NCBI GenBank assembly: GCA_026997055.1
Contig: JALWJU010000194.1
Location: forward strand, 1-5,923
Source: Paracoccaceae bacterium
GTDB taxonomy: Bacteria > Pseudomonadota > Alphaproteobacteria > Rhodobacterales > Rhodobacteraceae
Direction of reading: 5' to 3'
Length of the DNA: 5,923 nucleotides
The position numbers and the translations under genes are program-made. This document shows, piece by piece, positions 1 to 5,368 of the stretch. A model generated the notes under the pieces. The model saw only the letters and a program-made list of their open reading frames with translations. It did not search any database and was not told the DNA's origin. Position 1 is the first letter of the stretch. Each line of letters begins with the position of its first letter.

Positions 1-494
1 GCGGCAAGCAGGTGAGCCTGGCCGATGTGGCCGGCCCCAACGGCACGCTGGTGATGTTCATCTGCAACCACTGCCCCTATGTGCTGGCGGTGCTCGACCG
101 GATCGTGCGCGACGCGCGCGACCTGCAGGATCTGGGCATCGGCGTGGTGGCGATTTCGTCGAACGACGTGGAGACCTATCCCCAGGACGGCCCCGACAAG
201 ATGGCCGAGATGGCCCGCGAGCGCGGCTTTCCCTTTCCCTATCTCTACGACGAGAGCCAGGATGTGGCGCGCGCCTTTGGCGCTGTCTGCACGCCGGATT
301 TCTTCGGCTACAACAGCAAGCTGGAGCTACAGTATCGCGGCCGTCTCGATGCCTCGCGCAAGGAGGCAGGGCCTGCGGACCTGCGCCGCGACCTTTACCT
401 TGCCATGAAGGAAGTGGCCGAGACCGGGCGCGGCCCGGCCGAGCAGCACGCCTCCATGGGCTGCTCGATCAAGTGGAAGGATGGCGCCGGGTGA
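1..494 (+). CDS. Thioredoxin-fold / AhpC-TSA-like protein, 5' truncated
   Basis: The frame is open from base 3 to the TGA at 492-494 and gives 163 visible residues. The true start lies off the left edge, probably by only a few tens of residues, since these proteins usually run to about 180-190 aa. The GTG at 12 is an internal codon of a sequence reading GKQVSLADV. Seen: a beta strand ending in FICNHCPYV, with a CXXC motif (CNHC) at bases 63-74; a TPDFF stretch that supplies the usual cis-proline loop; and a C-terminal SMGCSIKWK tail, which I recall as typical of bacterial 'thioredoxin family' proteins with a CNHCPYV or NHCPYV core. Such proteins are probably thiol-disulfide oxidoreductases or peroxiredoxin relatives. 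The substrate is unknown and no signal peptide can be judged. The stop codon overlaps the gph start (GTGA), so the two are probably co-translated. The fold is fairly certain, the exact reaction is not. Confidence 0.85.
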   Translation, partial: GKQVSLADVAGPNGTLVMFICNHCPYVLAVLDRIVRDARDLQDLGIGVVAISSNDVETYPQDGPDKMAEMARERGFPFPYLYDESQDVARAFGAVCTPDFFGYNSKLELQYRGRLDASRKEAGPADLRRDLYLAMKEVAETGRGPAEQHASMGCSIKWKDGAG

Positions 495-1138
495 ATATCG
501 TCTTCGATCTCGACGGTACCCTGATCGACAGCGCGCCCGATATCCGGGCTGCGGCCAATGCGATGCTCGCAGCCGAAGGCGCCGCGCCGCTCGACATGGC
601 CACCACGATCAGCTTCATCGGCAACGGCATCCCGAAATTCGTCGAGCGTGCCATGCGCGCGCGCGCCCTGCCCGAGGCCGATCATGCCCGCCTGACCGAG
701 GCCATGCTCGATGCCTATGCGCAGAACCCGGCGACGCTTTCGCGCCTCCATCCGGGGCTGGACAGCCTTCTGCCGAAGCTCAAGTCCGACGGCCATCGCC
801 TCGGCGTCTGCACCAACAAGCCGCTGGCGCCCGCCCGCCAGATTCTCGACATTTTCGGCATTACCGACCTGTTCGACGTGATCATCGGCGGCGACAGCCT
901 GCCGGCGAAGAAGCCCGACCCGGCCCCGCTCATCGCCGCCTTCGAGGCGCTGGGGGCGGGCGAGCGGCTCTATGTGGGCGACAGCGAGGTGGATGCCGAG
1001 ACCGCCGCGCGCGCTTCCGTCCCCTTCGCGCTTTTCACCGAGGGCTACCGCAAGAAGCCGGTGGAGGCGCTCGCCCATGTGCTGGCATTCGACCATTTCG
1101 ACGGCCTTGGCGCTTATATCGACTCCACCCGTTCGTGA
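491..1138 (+). CDS. gph: Phosphoglycolate phosphatase (HAD superfamily, subfamily IA)
   Basis: 215 aa, starting at GTG 491. This start overlaps the upstream TGA as GTGA, has GGAAGGA at 475-481 nine bases upstream, and places the first HAD motif right at the N-terminus as in the family. An in-frame GTG at 473 would add only six residues and has no comparable Shine-Dalgarno match. All four HAD motifs are visible: DLDGT (nucleophile D6, acid/base D8), T108 in VCTNK, K140/K141 in AKKPDP, and GDSEVD at 163-168 (Mg-binding acids). The alpha-helical cap at about 15-85 carries FIGNGIPKFVERAM, close to Gph proteins. The expected reaction is 2-phosphoglycolate to glycolate plus phosphate in the cytoplasm. 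It clears the RuBisCO oxygenase product or DNA-repair-derived phosphoglycolate. Its neighbour cbbY, 9 bp downstream, supports a metabolite-repair operon. Other small phosphate monoesters are possible substrates. Confidence 0.88.
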   Translation: MNIVFDLDGTLIDSAPDIRAAANAMLAAEGAAPLDMATTISFIGNGIPKFVERAMRARALPEADHARLTEAMLDAYAQNPATLSRLHPGLDSLLPKLKSDGHRLGVCTNKPLAPARQILDIFGITDLFDVIIGGDSLPAKKPDPAPLIAAFEALGAGERLYVGDSEVDAETAARASVPFALFTEGYRKKPVEALAHVLAFDHFDGLGAYIDSTRS

Positions 1139-1147
1139 GGCCCCGGG

Positions 1148-1837
1148 ATGGAACTCAAGGCGCTGATCTTCGATGTGGACGGCACGCTGGCCGAGACCGA
1201 GGAGGCGCACCGCGCCGCCTTCAACGAGGTCTTCGCCCGCCACGGTCTGGGCTGGCACTGGTCGAGGGAAGACTACCGCGAGCTTCTTCAGACCACCGGC
1301 GGCAGGGAGCGGATGCAGGCCTTTCAGGCCGGTCTGCCCCGGAGCGAACAGCGCCTGTCGGAGGATGAAATCGCCGCGCTGCACAGGGAAAAGACCGCGA
1401 TCTACGGCGAGATCCTCGCCCGGGGCGAGCTGGAACTGCGCCCCGGCGTGGCCGAGCTGATCGAGCGGGCCCGCGCCGCCGGGCTGGAGCTGGCCGTGGC
1501 CACCACCACCAACCTGCCCAATGTCGAGGCGCTTACCCGCTGCTGCTGGGGCAAGGCGGCGCAGGAAATCTTCGCCGTGATCGCGGCGGGCGACCAGGTG
1601 GCGGCCAAGAAGCCCGCGCCGGACGTGTTCCTGCTGGCGCTCGAGCGGCTGGGGCTGGAGGCAGGGGCCTGCGTGGCCTTCGAAGACAGTCTGAACGGCC
1701 TCAACTCGGCCAGGGCCGCCGGGCTGCGCGTGGTCGTGACTCCTTCGGTCTATACGGACGACCAGGATTTTTCCCCGGCCGATCTGGTCCTGCCCTCCCT
1801 CGAAGGGCTGGACCCGGCAACGCTGGCGCGCCTCTGA
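1148..1837 (+). CDS. cbbY: CbbY-type HAD phosphatase (xylulose-1,5-bisphosphate phosphatase family)
   Basis: 229 aa, ATG start, with GAGG at 1137-1140 seven bases upstream and overlapping the gph stop. The HAD motifs are FDVDGT (D9, D11), ATTTN at 118-122 (motif II), AAKKPAPD at 152-159 (motif III Lys) and FEDSLNG at 178-184 (motif IV). Features that single out CbbY from generic HADs are DGTLAETEEAHRAAFNEVF at the N-terminus, YRELLQTTGGRERM at 43-56 in the cap, and NLPNVEAL after motif II. All closely resemble the Rhodobacter sphaeroides CbbY sequence as I remember it. CbbY dephosphorylates xylulose-1,5-bisphosphate, a misfire product that inhibits RuBisCO, to xylulose-5-phosphate. Homologues also occur in organisms without a Calvin cycle, where the substrate is less certain. 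No RuBisCO gene is in the window. A general beta-phosphoglucomutase-like HAD is the main alternative. Confidence 0.82.
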   Translation: MELKALIFDVDGTLAETEEAHRAAFNEVFARHGLGWHWSREDYRELLQTTGGRERMQAFQAGLPRSEQRLSEDEIAALHREKTAIYGEILARGELELRPGVAELIERARAAGLELAVATTTNLPNVEALTRCCWGKAAQEIFAVIAAGDQVAAKKPAPDVFLLALERLGLEAGACVAFEDSLNGLNSARAAGLRVVVTPSVYTDDQDFSPADLVLPSLEGLDPATLARL

Positions 1838-1864
1838 AGCCCGCCCCAGGGCGCCCGCGAGCCG

Positions 1865-3523
1865 CTACCGGCCGGAGCGGGCCATGAGAATGACGGCGGC
1901 AAGCCCGACGGCGATGACCAGAAGCGCGGCGGGCGCGGCGGCGCCGATCTGCTCGAGCGAGGCCTGTTCGTAAACCCGGGTCGAAAGCGTGTTGTAGTTG
2001 AACGGGCGCAGCAGCAGGGTGGCGGGAAGCTCCTTCACGCTGTCAACGAAGACCAGCAGCAGCGCGGTGCCGATCGAGCCGCGGATCATCGGCAGGTAAA
2101 CCTCGCGCAGGGTCTCCCCGGGGCTGCGCCCGAGCGAGCGCGCGGCCATGGGCAGGCTCGGCGAGATGCGCCCCATGGCCGCATCCGCCGCCCCCTGGGC
2201 GATGGCAAAGAAACGCACCGCATAGGCCAGCACGATGGCAAAGGCGGAGCCCGTGAGCAGCAGGCCCGGATCGTGCCCGGTGAGGCGGGCGATCGCGTCG
2301 GCGAGCGCGTTGTCGATCTGCGCGAGCGGGATCAGGATACCCACCCCCAGCACCGCGCCGGGAGCGGCGTAGCCGATGGTGCTGACCGGCAGCAGCAGAC
2401 GCGGCAGGCGCGCCCGGCTCAGGCGCACGCCATAGACCATGACCAGCGCCGCACCCACGGTGATCGCCGCCGCCATGGCGCCCACGCTCAGCGTGTGCCA
2501 GAGCGCCAGAGCCAGGCCCGGGGCGGCCCACTGATCGGCATTTTTCAGCGCATGGGCGCCGATCACCCCCACCGGCAGCGCAAAGCCGACCAGAAACGGG
2601 ATCGTGCAGGCGATGGTCGCCGCCCAGCCCGCCCAGCCGCTGAGGCGAATCGGCGTCACCGGGCGGTGCTGGCGCGACAGCCGGTAAAAGCGGCTTCTGG
2701 CGCGCGAGACCTTCTCCAGCGCCACCAGCACGAAGACCAGCCCCAGCACCACCATGGCGATCTGCGCCGCGCCCCCGGCATTGCCCATCTCCAGCCAGGT
2801 GGTGAAGATGCCCGTGGTCAGGGTCTGTACGGCGAAGTAGTCCACCACGCCGAAATCGCTCACCGTTTCCATCATCACCACCGCCACGCCCGCGGCAATC
2901 GCCGGGCGCGCCAGCGGCAGGCCGACCCGCCAGAAGCGCGCCAGCGGCCCGGCGCCCAAGGCCCGGGCGACCTCGAAGGTGCAGCCGGACTGTTCGCGAA
3001 ACGCGGCGCGCGCGAGCAGGAAGACATAGGGGTAAAGCGCCGCCGAGAGCACCACGATCGCCGCCCCCATGCTGCGGATCTCAGGAAACCAGTAGGCGCG
3101 GGCATTTTCCCAGCCGAACACCGCCCTGAGCCCGCTTTGCACCGGCCCGGCATATTCGAGAAAATCCACCAGCGCATAGGCGCCCACATAGGCGGGGATC
3201 GCCAGCGGCAGCAGCAAAAGCCATTGCAGAAGCCGCGCGCCGGGGAAGTCGTACATGACGATGATCCACGCCGCCCCGGTGCCGATGGCCGCCGCCAGGG
3301 CGGCCACCGACAGCGCCAGCACCAGCGTATTGGACAGGTAGCGCGGCAGGGTCGTGGCCCAGAGATGGGGCCAGATATTCTCGACCGGGTTCAGCGCCAT
3401 CCAGATGAGCGAGGCGATCGGAGCCACCACGACCAGCGCGATCAGCAGTGCGGTGAGCGACCAGGGCGAGGGCCGGGGAAAACGCCGGAGTCGCGTTTTT
3501 GGTTGAGTGTTTTGCTCGGACAT
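1865..3523 (-). CDS. fbpB: Fused two-domain ABC transporter permease, ferric iron (FbpB/SfuB) type
   Basis: 552 aa, ATG at 3521-3523 with AAGGG (minus strand) about 5 bases upstream, ending in TAG at 1865-1867. The protein is almost entirely hydrophobic, with about 12 probable membrane helices. It consists of two homologous permease halves: roughly 20-275 and 300-550. Each half has an EAA loop that docks the ATPase: EVARALGAGPLARFWRV begins at residue 184, and MAARSLGRSPGETLREVYLP begins at about 459. The conserved C-terminal stretch VDSVKELPATLLLRPF, followed by NTLSTRVYE, is characteristic of Fe(III) permeases such as FbpB and SfuB. It would form the inner-membrane channel for periplasmic Fe3+ delivered by an FbpA-type protein and be powered by an FbpC-type ATPase. 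Neither partner is in the window, so this looks like a single-gene unit. Thiamine (ThiP) or phosphonate-type fused permeases are less likely alternatives. I saw no clear Fur or Irr operator upstream. Confidence 0.88.
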   Translation of the reverse strand: MSEQNTQPKTRLRRFPRPSPWSLTALLIALVVVAPIASLIWMALNPVENIWPHLWATTLPRYLSNTLVLALSVAALAAAIGTGAAWIIVMYDFPGARLLQWLLLLPLAIPAYVGAYALVDFLEYAGPVQSGLRAVFGWENARAYWFPEIRSMGAAIVVLSAALYPYVFLLARAAFREQSGCTFEVARALGAGPLARFWRVGLPLARPAIAAGVAVVMMETVSDFGVVDYFAVQTLTTGIFTTWLEMGNAGGAAQIAMVVLGLVFVLVALEKVSRARSRFYRLSRQHRPVTPIRLSGWAGWAATIACTIPFLVGFALPVGVIGAHALKNADQWAAPGLALALWHTLSVGAMAAAITVGAALVMVYGVRLSRARLPRLLLPVSTIGYAAPGAVLGVGILIPLAQIDNALADAIARLTGHDPGLLLTGSAFAIVLAYAVRFFAIAQGAADAAMGRISPSLPMAARSLGRSPGETLREVYLPMIRGSIGTALLLVFVDSVKELPATLLLRPFNYNTLSTRVYEQASLEQIGAAAPAALLVIAVGLAAVILMARSGR

Positions 3524-3547
3524 ACCCGCCCTTACCGCGAAACGGGT

Positions 3548-3575
3548 TTAACTGTCCAGAAATCGCTCATATACT
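3548..3575 (+). promoter_or_regulatory. Candidate sigma-70 promoter for the sulfotransferase-like gene
   Basis: TTAACT at 3548-3553 (4/6 match to TTGACA) is followed after 16 bases by TATACT at 3570-3575 (5/6 match to TATAAT). This is the most AT-rich patch of the 87-bp divergent spacer. It predicts transcription starting near 3582, just before the GGAGG at 3594-3598 and the ATG at 3611. No equally good minus-strand promoter for the permease gene was found in the spacer. Consensus matching only; no experimental support. Confidence 0.4.
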
Positions 3576-3610
3576 TCGAGCGGGATGGAGAACGGAGGCC
3601 GTCGCATTTC

Positions 3611-4486
3611 ATGCGTATCGCATTTCACATGGGTGTCCACTGCACCGACGAAGACCGGCTCCTCAAGACCCTGCTCAAGAACAAGGGCATTCTGGCCGAA
3701 CAGGGCGTCATCGTCCCGGGACCATCGCGGTTTCGTTCCGTCATCGCGGATGTGGTCGCCAAGCTGCGCGGCGGCAAGGCCAGCCGGGAAACCCAGGACA
3801 TCCTGCTCGAGGCAATCACCGATGTGGACGAGGCCGAGCGGCTGGTGCTCAGCTTCGAGAATTTCCTCGGCGCTTCCAGACGGGCGCTGGAAAACGGGGC
3901 GCTTTACCACCTCGCCGCCGACAAGGCGATGCGGCTGCGCAACCTGTTTCCCGACAATCCGGTGGAATTCTTCATCGGCATCCGTGACCTCGCCACCTTC
4001 ATTCCGGCCTTGTACGAGCGCGACGGCAACGGCGACTTTCGTGCCTTCCTGCAGGGGGTCGAGCCGCTGAGCCTGCACTGGGCCGACATGATCGAATCGA
4101 TCCGCGAGGCCCTGCCCGATTGCCCGGTCACGGTGTGGTGCAACGAGGACACGCCGCTTCTCTGGCCGCAGATCGTACACGAAGTGGCCGGGGTCGATCC
4201 GCAACTGCGCCTGAAGGGGGGCTTCGACGTGCTCGGGGAGATCATGGCCAAGGAAGGCATTCTGCGCCTGCGCGCCTATCTCGGCGAGCACCCGCCGCAG
4301 ACCGAAATCCAGCGCCGGCGCATCCTCGCCGCCTTCCTCGACAAATACGCACTCGAAGAGGCGGTCGAAGAAGAACTGGACCTGCCCGGCTGGACCCAGG
4401 AACTGACCGAGGAACTGAGCGCAAATTATGACGACGACGTGCTGGACATCTCGCGCCTTCCCGGAGTGACCATGCTGACGGTCTGA
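3611..4486 (+). CDS. Conserved hypothetical protein, sulfotransferase-like with degenerate PAPS loop
   Basis: 291 aa. Start at ATG 3611; no in-frame ATG, GTG or TTG lies in the 60 bases upstream. GGAGG at 3594-3598 is 12 bases away, which is long, so ATG 3629 (M7) is a possible alternative. The same frame stays open far upstream, but that part is antisense to the permease gene and is not coding. Seen: no signal peptide or membrane helix, a short strand MRIAFHMGVH, then CTDEDRLLKTLLKN and LAEQGVIVPGP. Next come LVLSFENFLG at 79-88, VEFFIGIRDLATFIPALYER at 118-137, and an acidic C-terminus (EEAVEEELDLPG). The order is reminiscent of sulfotransferases: HIGTHKTGTTSLQ, then 'LAEQGILYP', then a serine/glutamate strand, then an RDP-type strand. 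However, the lysine and glycines of the phosphate-binding loop are missing. I recall proteins of this type as unnamed in Rhodobacteraceae. Fold assignment is inference and the function is unknown. Confidence 0.8.
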   Translation: MRIAFHMGVHCTDEDRLLKTLLKNKGILAEQGVIVPGPSRFRSVIADVVAKLRGGKASRETQDILLEAITDVDEAERLVLSFENFLGASRRALENGALYHLAADKAMRLRNLFPDNPVEFFIGIRDLATFIPALYERDGNGDFRAFLQGVEPLSLHWADMIESIREALPDCPVTVWCNEDTPLLWPQIVHEVAGVDPQLRLKGGFDVLGEIMAKEGILRLRAYLGEHPPQTEIQRRRILAAFLDKYALEEAVEEELDLPGWTQELTEELSANYDDDVLDISRLPGVTMLTV

Positions 4487-4526
4487 GGCATATATTCCCG
4501 AGGCGGCGTAACCGGGATCAGGCCAT

Positions 4527-4572
4527 GCAAAAGATTCAATGCCTCCGGCGGGGATATTTATGGCAAGAGGAA
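4527..4572 (+). repeat. Inverted-repeat arm 1, GCCTCCGGCGGGGATATTT element
   Basis: The core is GCCTCCGGCGGGGATATTT at 4541-4559, followed by GCAAGAGGAA at 4563-4572. Compared with the reverse complement of 4704-4749, 39 of 46 positions are identical, and 31 of 34 over 4539-4572. CCTC (4542-4545) and GGGG (4550-4553) can pair, with one G-U pair, around the loop CGGC. ATATTTAT follows directly, giving a small hairpin plus AU-rich tail. The core starts 54 bases after the upstream stop codon, so a 3'-end or terminator role is plausible. Elements with this core recur between genes in Rhodobacteraceae as I remember them; that is recollection and was not checked. Confidence 0.8.
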
Positions 4573-4574
4573 AA

Positions 4575-4624
4575 GGGGAGCCCTGACGAACTCCCCCAAG
4601 AAAAGGCTCAGGCCTCTTCCCCTT
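4575..4624 (+). other. Potential competing stem-loops in the repeat spacer
   Basis: GGGGAG at 4575-4580 can pair with CTCCCC at 4591-4596 (six perfect pairs, 10-nt loop). The same strand can instead pair further downstream: AAGGGGA at 4573-4579 with TCCCCTT at 4618-4624, or GAGCCCTGA at 4578-4586 with TCAGGCCTC at 4608-4616 with one mismatch. The alternatives are mutually exclusive. Neither is followed by a clean U tract on the plus strand. It may be a structured RNA 3' end, or chance pairing in GC-rich DNA. Confidence 0.35.
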
Positions 4625-4689
4625 GCACGGTCATCGGCGTCCCCGCCTGTACCGCAGAATCATCATGCCACGGCAAGGTTGATATTTCG

Positions 4690-4709
4690 TTACTTCCTCT
4701 TACTTCCTC
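4690..4709. repeat. Tandem duplication of TTACTTCCTC
   Basis: Two perfect adjacent copies of the decamer TTACTTCCTC lie next to, and slightly overlap, repeat arm 2, whose reverse complement ends in GCAAGAGGAA. The duplication therefore looks like slippage of the inner end of that arm, reading GAGGAAGTAAGAGGAAGTAA on the minus strand. No function is evident. Confidence 0.7.
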
Positions 4710-4749
4710 TTGCTGCAAATATCCCCGCCGGAGGCATGAAATCCCTTGC
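4704..4749 (-). repeat. Inverted-repeat arm 2, same element in opposite orientation
   Basis: Read on the minus strand, this arm matches arm 1 over 46 nt, with seven differences in three clusters. The hairpin-forming core is at 4723-4734 (GAGG/CCCC pairing around GCCG on the plus strand). The arm begins about 24 bases past the gapR stop codon at 4774-4776 and its core about 37 bases past it. A transcript leaving gapR therefore meets the element in the same orientation in which a transcript from the left-hand gene meets arm 1. The arms are 131 bp apart, so a long cruciform or RNA hairpin is geometrically possible as well. Confidence 0.8.
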
Positions 4750-4773
4750 TCTCCCGCCCGACAATCCACAGCC

Positions 4774-5031
4774 TCACATGCCCAGCGCTGCCTTGTACAT
4801 CTCCAGAACCGCTTCCTCTTCGGCAAGATCGTCCTTGTCACGCTTGCGCAGGGCGATCAGCTTGCGCAGGATGCGCGTGTCATAGCCGCGGCTCCTGGCT
4901 TCGGCCATCACTTCCTTCTGCTGATCGGCAATGTCCTTTTTCTCCGCCTCAAGCCGTTCGTAACGTTCGACAAATGCGCGCAACTCATCGGCGGCCACGC
5001 GGTAGGACGTATCGGTTACCTGGTCGTTCAT
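4774..5031 (-). CDS. gapR: GapR family nucleoid-associated protein (DUF2312 / UPF0335)
   Basis: 85 aa. The start is ATG at 5029-5031, with GGAGG on the minus strand at 5037-5041 and a 5-base spacer. In-frame ATGs further upstream (5061, 5085) would add a low-complexity MPQPLPGVMQPEPKTEAE extension with no homology and were rejected. Seen: DELRAFVERYERLEAEKKDIADQQKEVMAEARSRG at about 15-49, the long helix that pairs as a coiled coil in GapR, then YDTRILRKLIALRKRDKDD (basic helix) and EEEAVLEMYKAAL. This matches the whole of Caulobacter GapR (about 89 aa) in layout and many residues. Caulobacter GapR encloses overtwisted DNA ahead of replication and transcription and stimulates type II topoisomerases; the same role is expected here. 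It stands alone, convergent with the upstream gene and divergent from the small membrane protein. The family assignment is strong. Confidence 0.93.
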   Translation of the reverse strand: MNDQVTDTSYRVAADELRAFVERYERLEAEKKDIADQQKEVMAEARSRGYDTRILRKLIALRKRDKDDLAEEEAVLEMYKAALGM

Positions 5032-5056
5032 CTCTGCCTCCGTTTTCGGTTCGGGC

Positions 5057-5085
5057 TGCATAACGCCGGGGAGGGGTTGGGGCAA
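5057..5085 (-). promoter_or_regulatory. Weak candidate promoter for gapR
   Basis: On the minus strand, TTGCCC (plus-strand bases 5080-5085, 4/6 match to TTGACA) is followed after 17 bases by TATGCA (5057-5062, 3/6 match to TATAAT). The transcript would begin close to the Shine-Dalgarno site. The match is poor in GC-rich DNA and is offered only as the best candidate in the 116-bp divergent spacer. Confidence 0.2.
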
Positions 5086-5147
5086 GGGCTTGCATTGGAG
5101 GCGGCGGCGAGGTAGTGGGCAGCGCGGAATGCGGAAGGAGGGCGGAG

Positions 5148-5363
5148 ATGAACTGGCTGGTCATACCCGGTGCGTTTCTGGCCCTTTTGGGGCTGGCCGG
5201 CATCATCCTGAGCGCGCTCAAGGTTCTGAAGGCCCGTCGAGCGGGCCTCGATGACGACGCCCTGCGTGAAAAGCTGCGGGGCGTCATGCTGCTGAACATG
5301 GGTGCCTTGTTCGTCTCGGTGATCGGCCTGATGGCGGTGATCCTGGGTGTTTTCCTCGGCTGA
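5148..5363 (+). CDS. Small two-helix membrane protein of unknown function
   Basis: 71 aa. Start at ATG 5148, with a near-perfect AAGGAGG at 5135-5141 six bases upstream; this outweighs the in-frame GTG at 5115. Seen: a hydrophobic segment at about 3-24 (WLVIPGAFLALLGLAGIILSAL), a charged linker at 25-45 (KVLKARRAGLDDDALREKLRG) and a second hydrophobic segment at 46-70 ending in FLG. The basic linker predicts a hairpin in the inner membrane with both ends in the periplasm (positive-inside rule). It is divergent from gapR, and its stop is 5 bp from that of the convergent gene. I do not recognise a named family. The strong ribosome-binding site and consistent membrane topology argue that it is real. 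Confidence 0.75.
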   Translation: MNWLVIPGAFLALLGLAGIILSALKVLKARRAGLDDDALREKLRGVMLLNMGALFVSVIGLMAVILGVFLG

Positions 5364-5368
5364 GCGCC

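Larger units (their letters stand above)
4487..4773. other. Non-coding convergent intergenic region with structured repeat content
   Basis: This 287-bp stretch separates the stop of the sulfotransferase-like gene from the stop of gapR. Open frames cross it on both strands, but none has a plausible start, Shine-Dalgarno site or composition. The peptides on the two strands both contain CLRRGYL followed by a QEE run because they read the same inverted repeat. It contains two repeat arms (4527-4572 and 4704-4749), possible hairpins between 4573 and 4624, and a duplicated decamer at 4690-4709. No tRNA-like or rRNA-like sequence is seen. Confidence 0.8.

Noticed and set aside
395..1384. 329-codon minus-strand open frame opposite gph and the start of cbbY
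   Set aside because: It runs antisense across two well-supported HAD genes, spans their junction and shows no family motifs.
1839..1852. GCCC / GGGC hairpin in the 27-bp gap between cbbY and fbpB
   Set aside because: A four-pair stem in GC-rich DNA without a T tract on either strand is expected by chance.
2273..3610. Very long plus-strand open frame opposite the permease gene, continuous with the 3611 gene
   Set aside because: It is antisense to a clear multi-helix permease. Its translation is rich in Arg, Gln, His and Gly with no domain, and no start signal fits. Only the part from 3611 onward reads as a protein.
3548..4291. 247-codon minus-strand open frame opposite the sulfotransferase-like gene
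   Set aside because: The plus-strand frame has a promoter, a Shine-Dalgarno site and recognisable fold landmarks. The minus-strand product has none and is a GC-rich frame shadow.
4496..4517. Possible terminator hairpin TCCCG / CGGGA just after the 4486 stop
   Set aside because: Only five pairs with a 12-base loop and no T tract. Too weak to call.
4527..4749. MITE or other small mobile element bounded by terminal inverted repeats
   Set aside because: I saw no flanking target-site duplication, and the arms read as 3'-end elements oriented to each gene. Not excluded, but less supported than paired intergenic elements.
4525..5115. 196-codon plus-strand open frame across the repeat region and gapR
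   Set aside because: It begins in the inverted repeat and continues antisense to gapR. Its CLRRGYL peptide is just translated repeat; the minus-strand frame at 4608-4841 gives the same peptide for the same reason.
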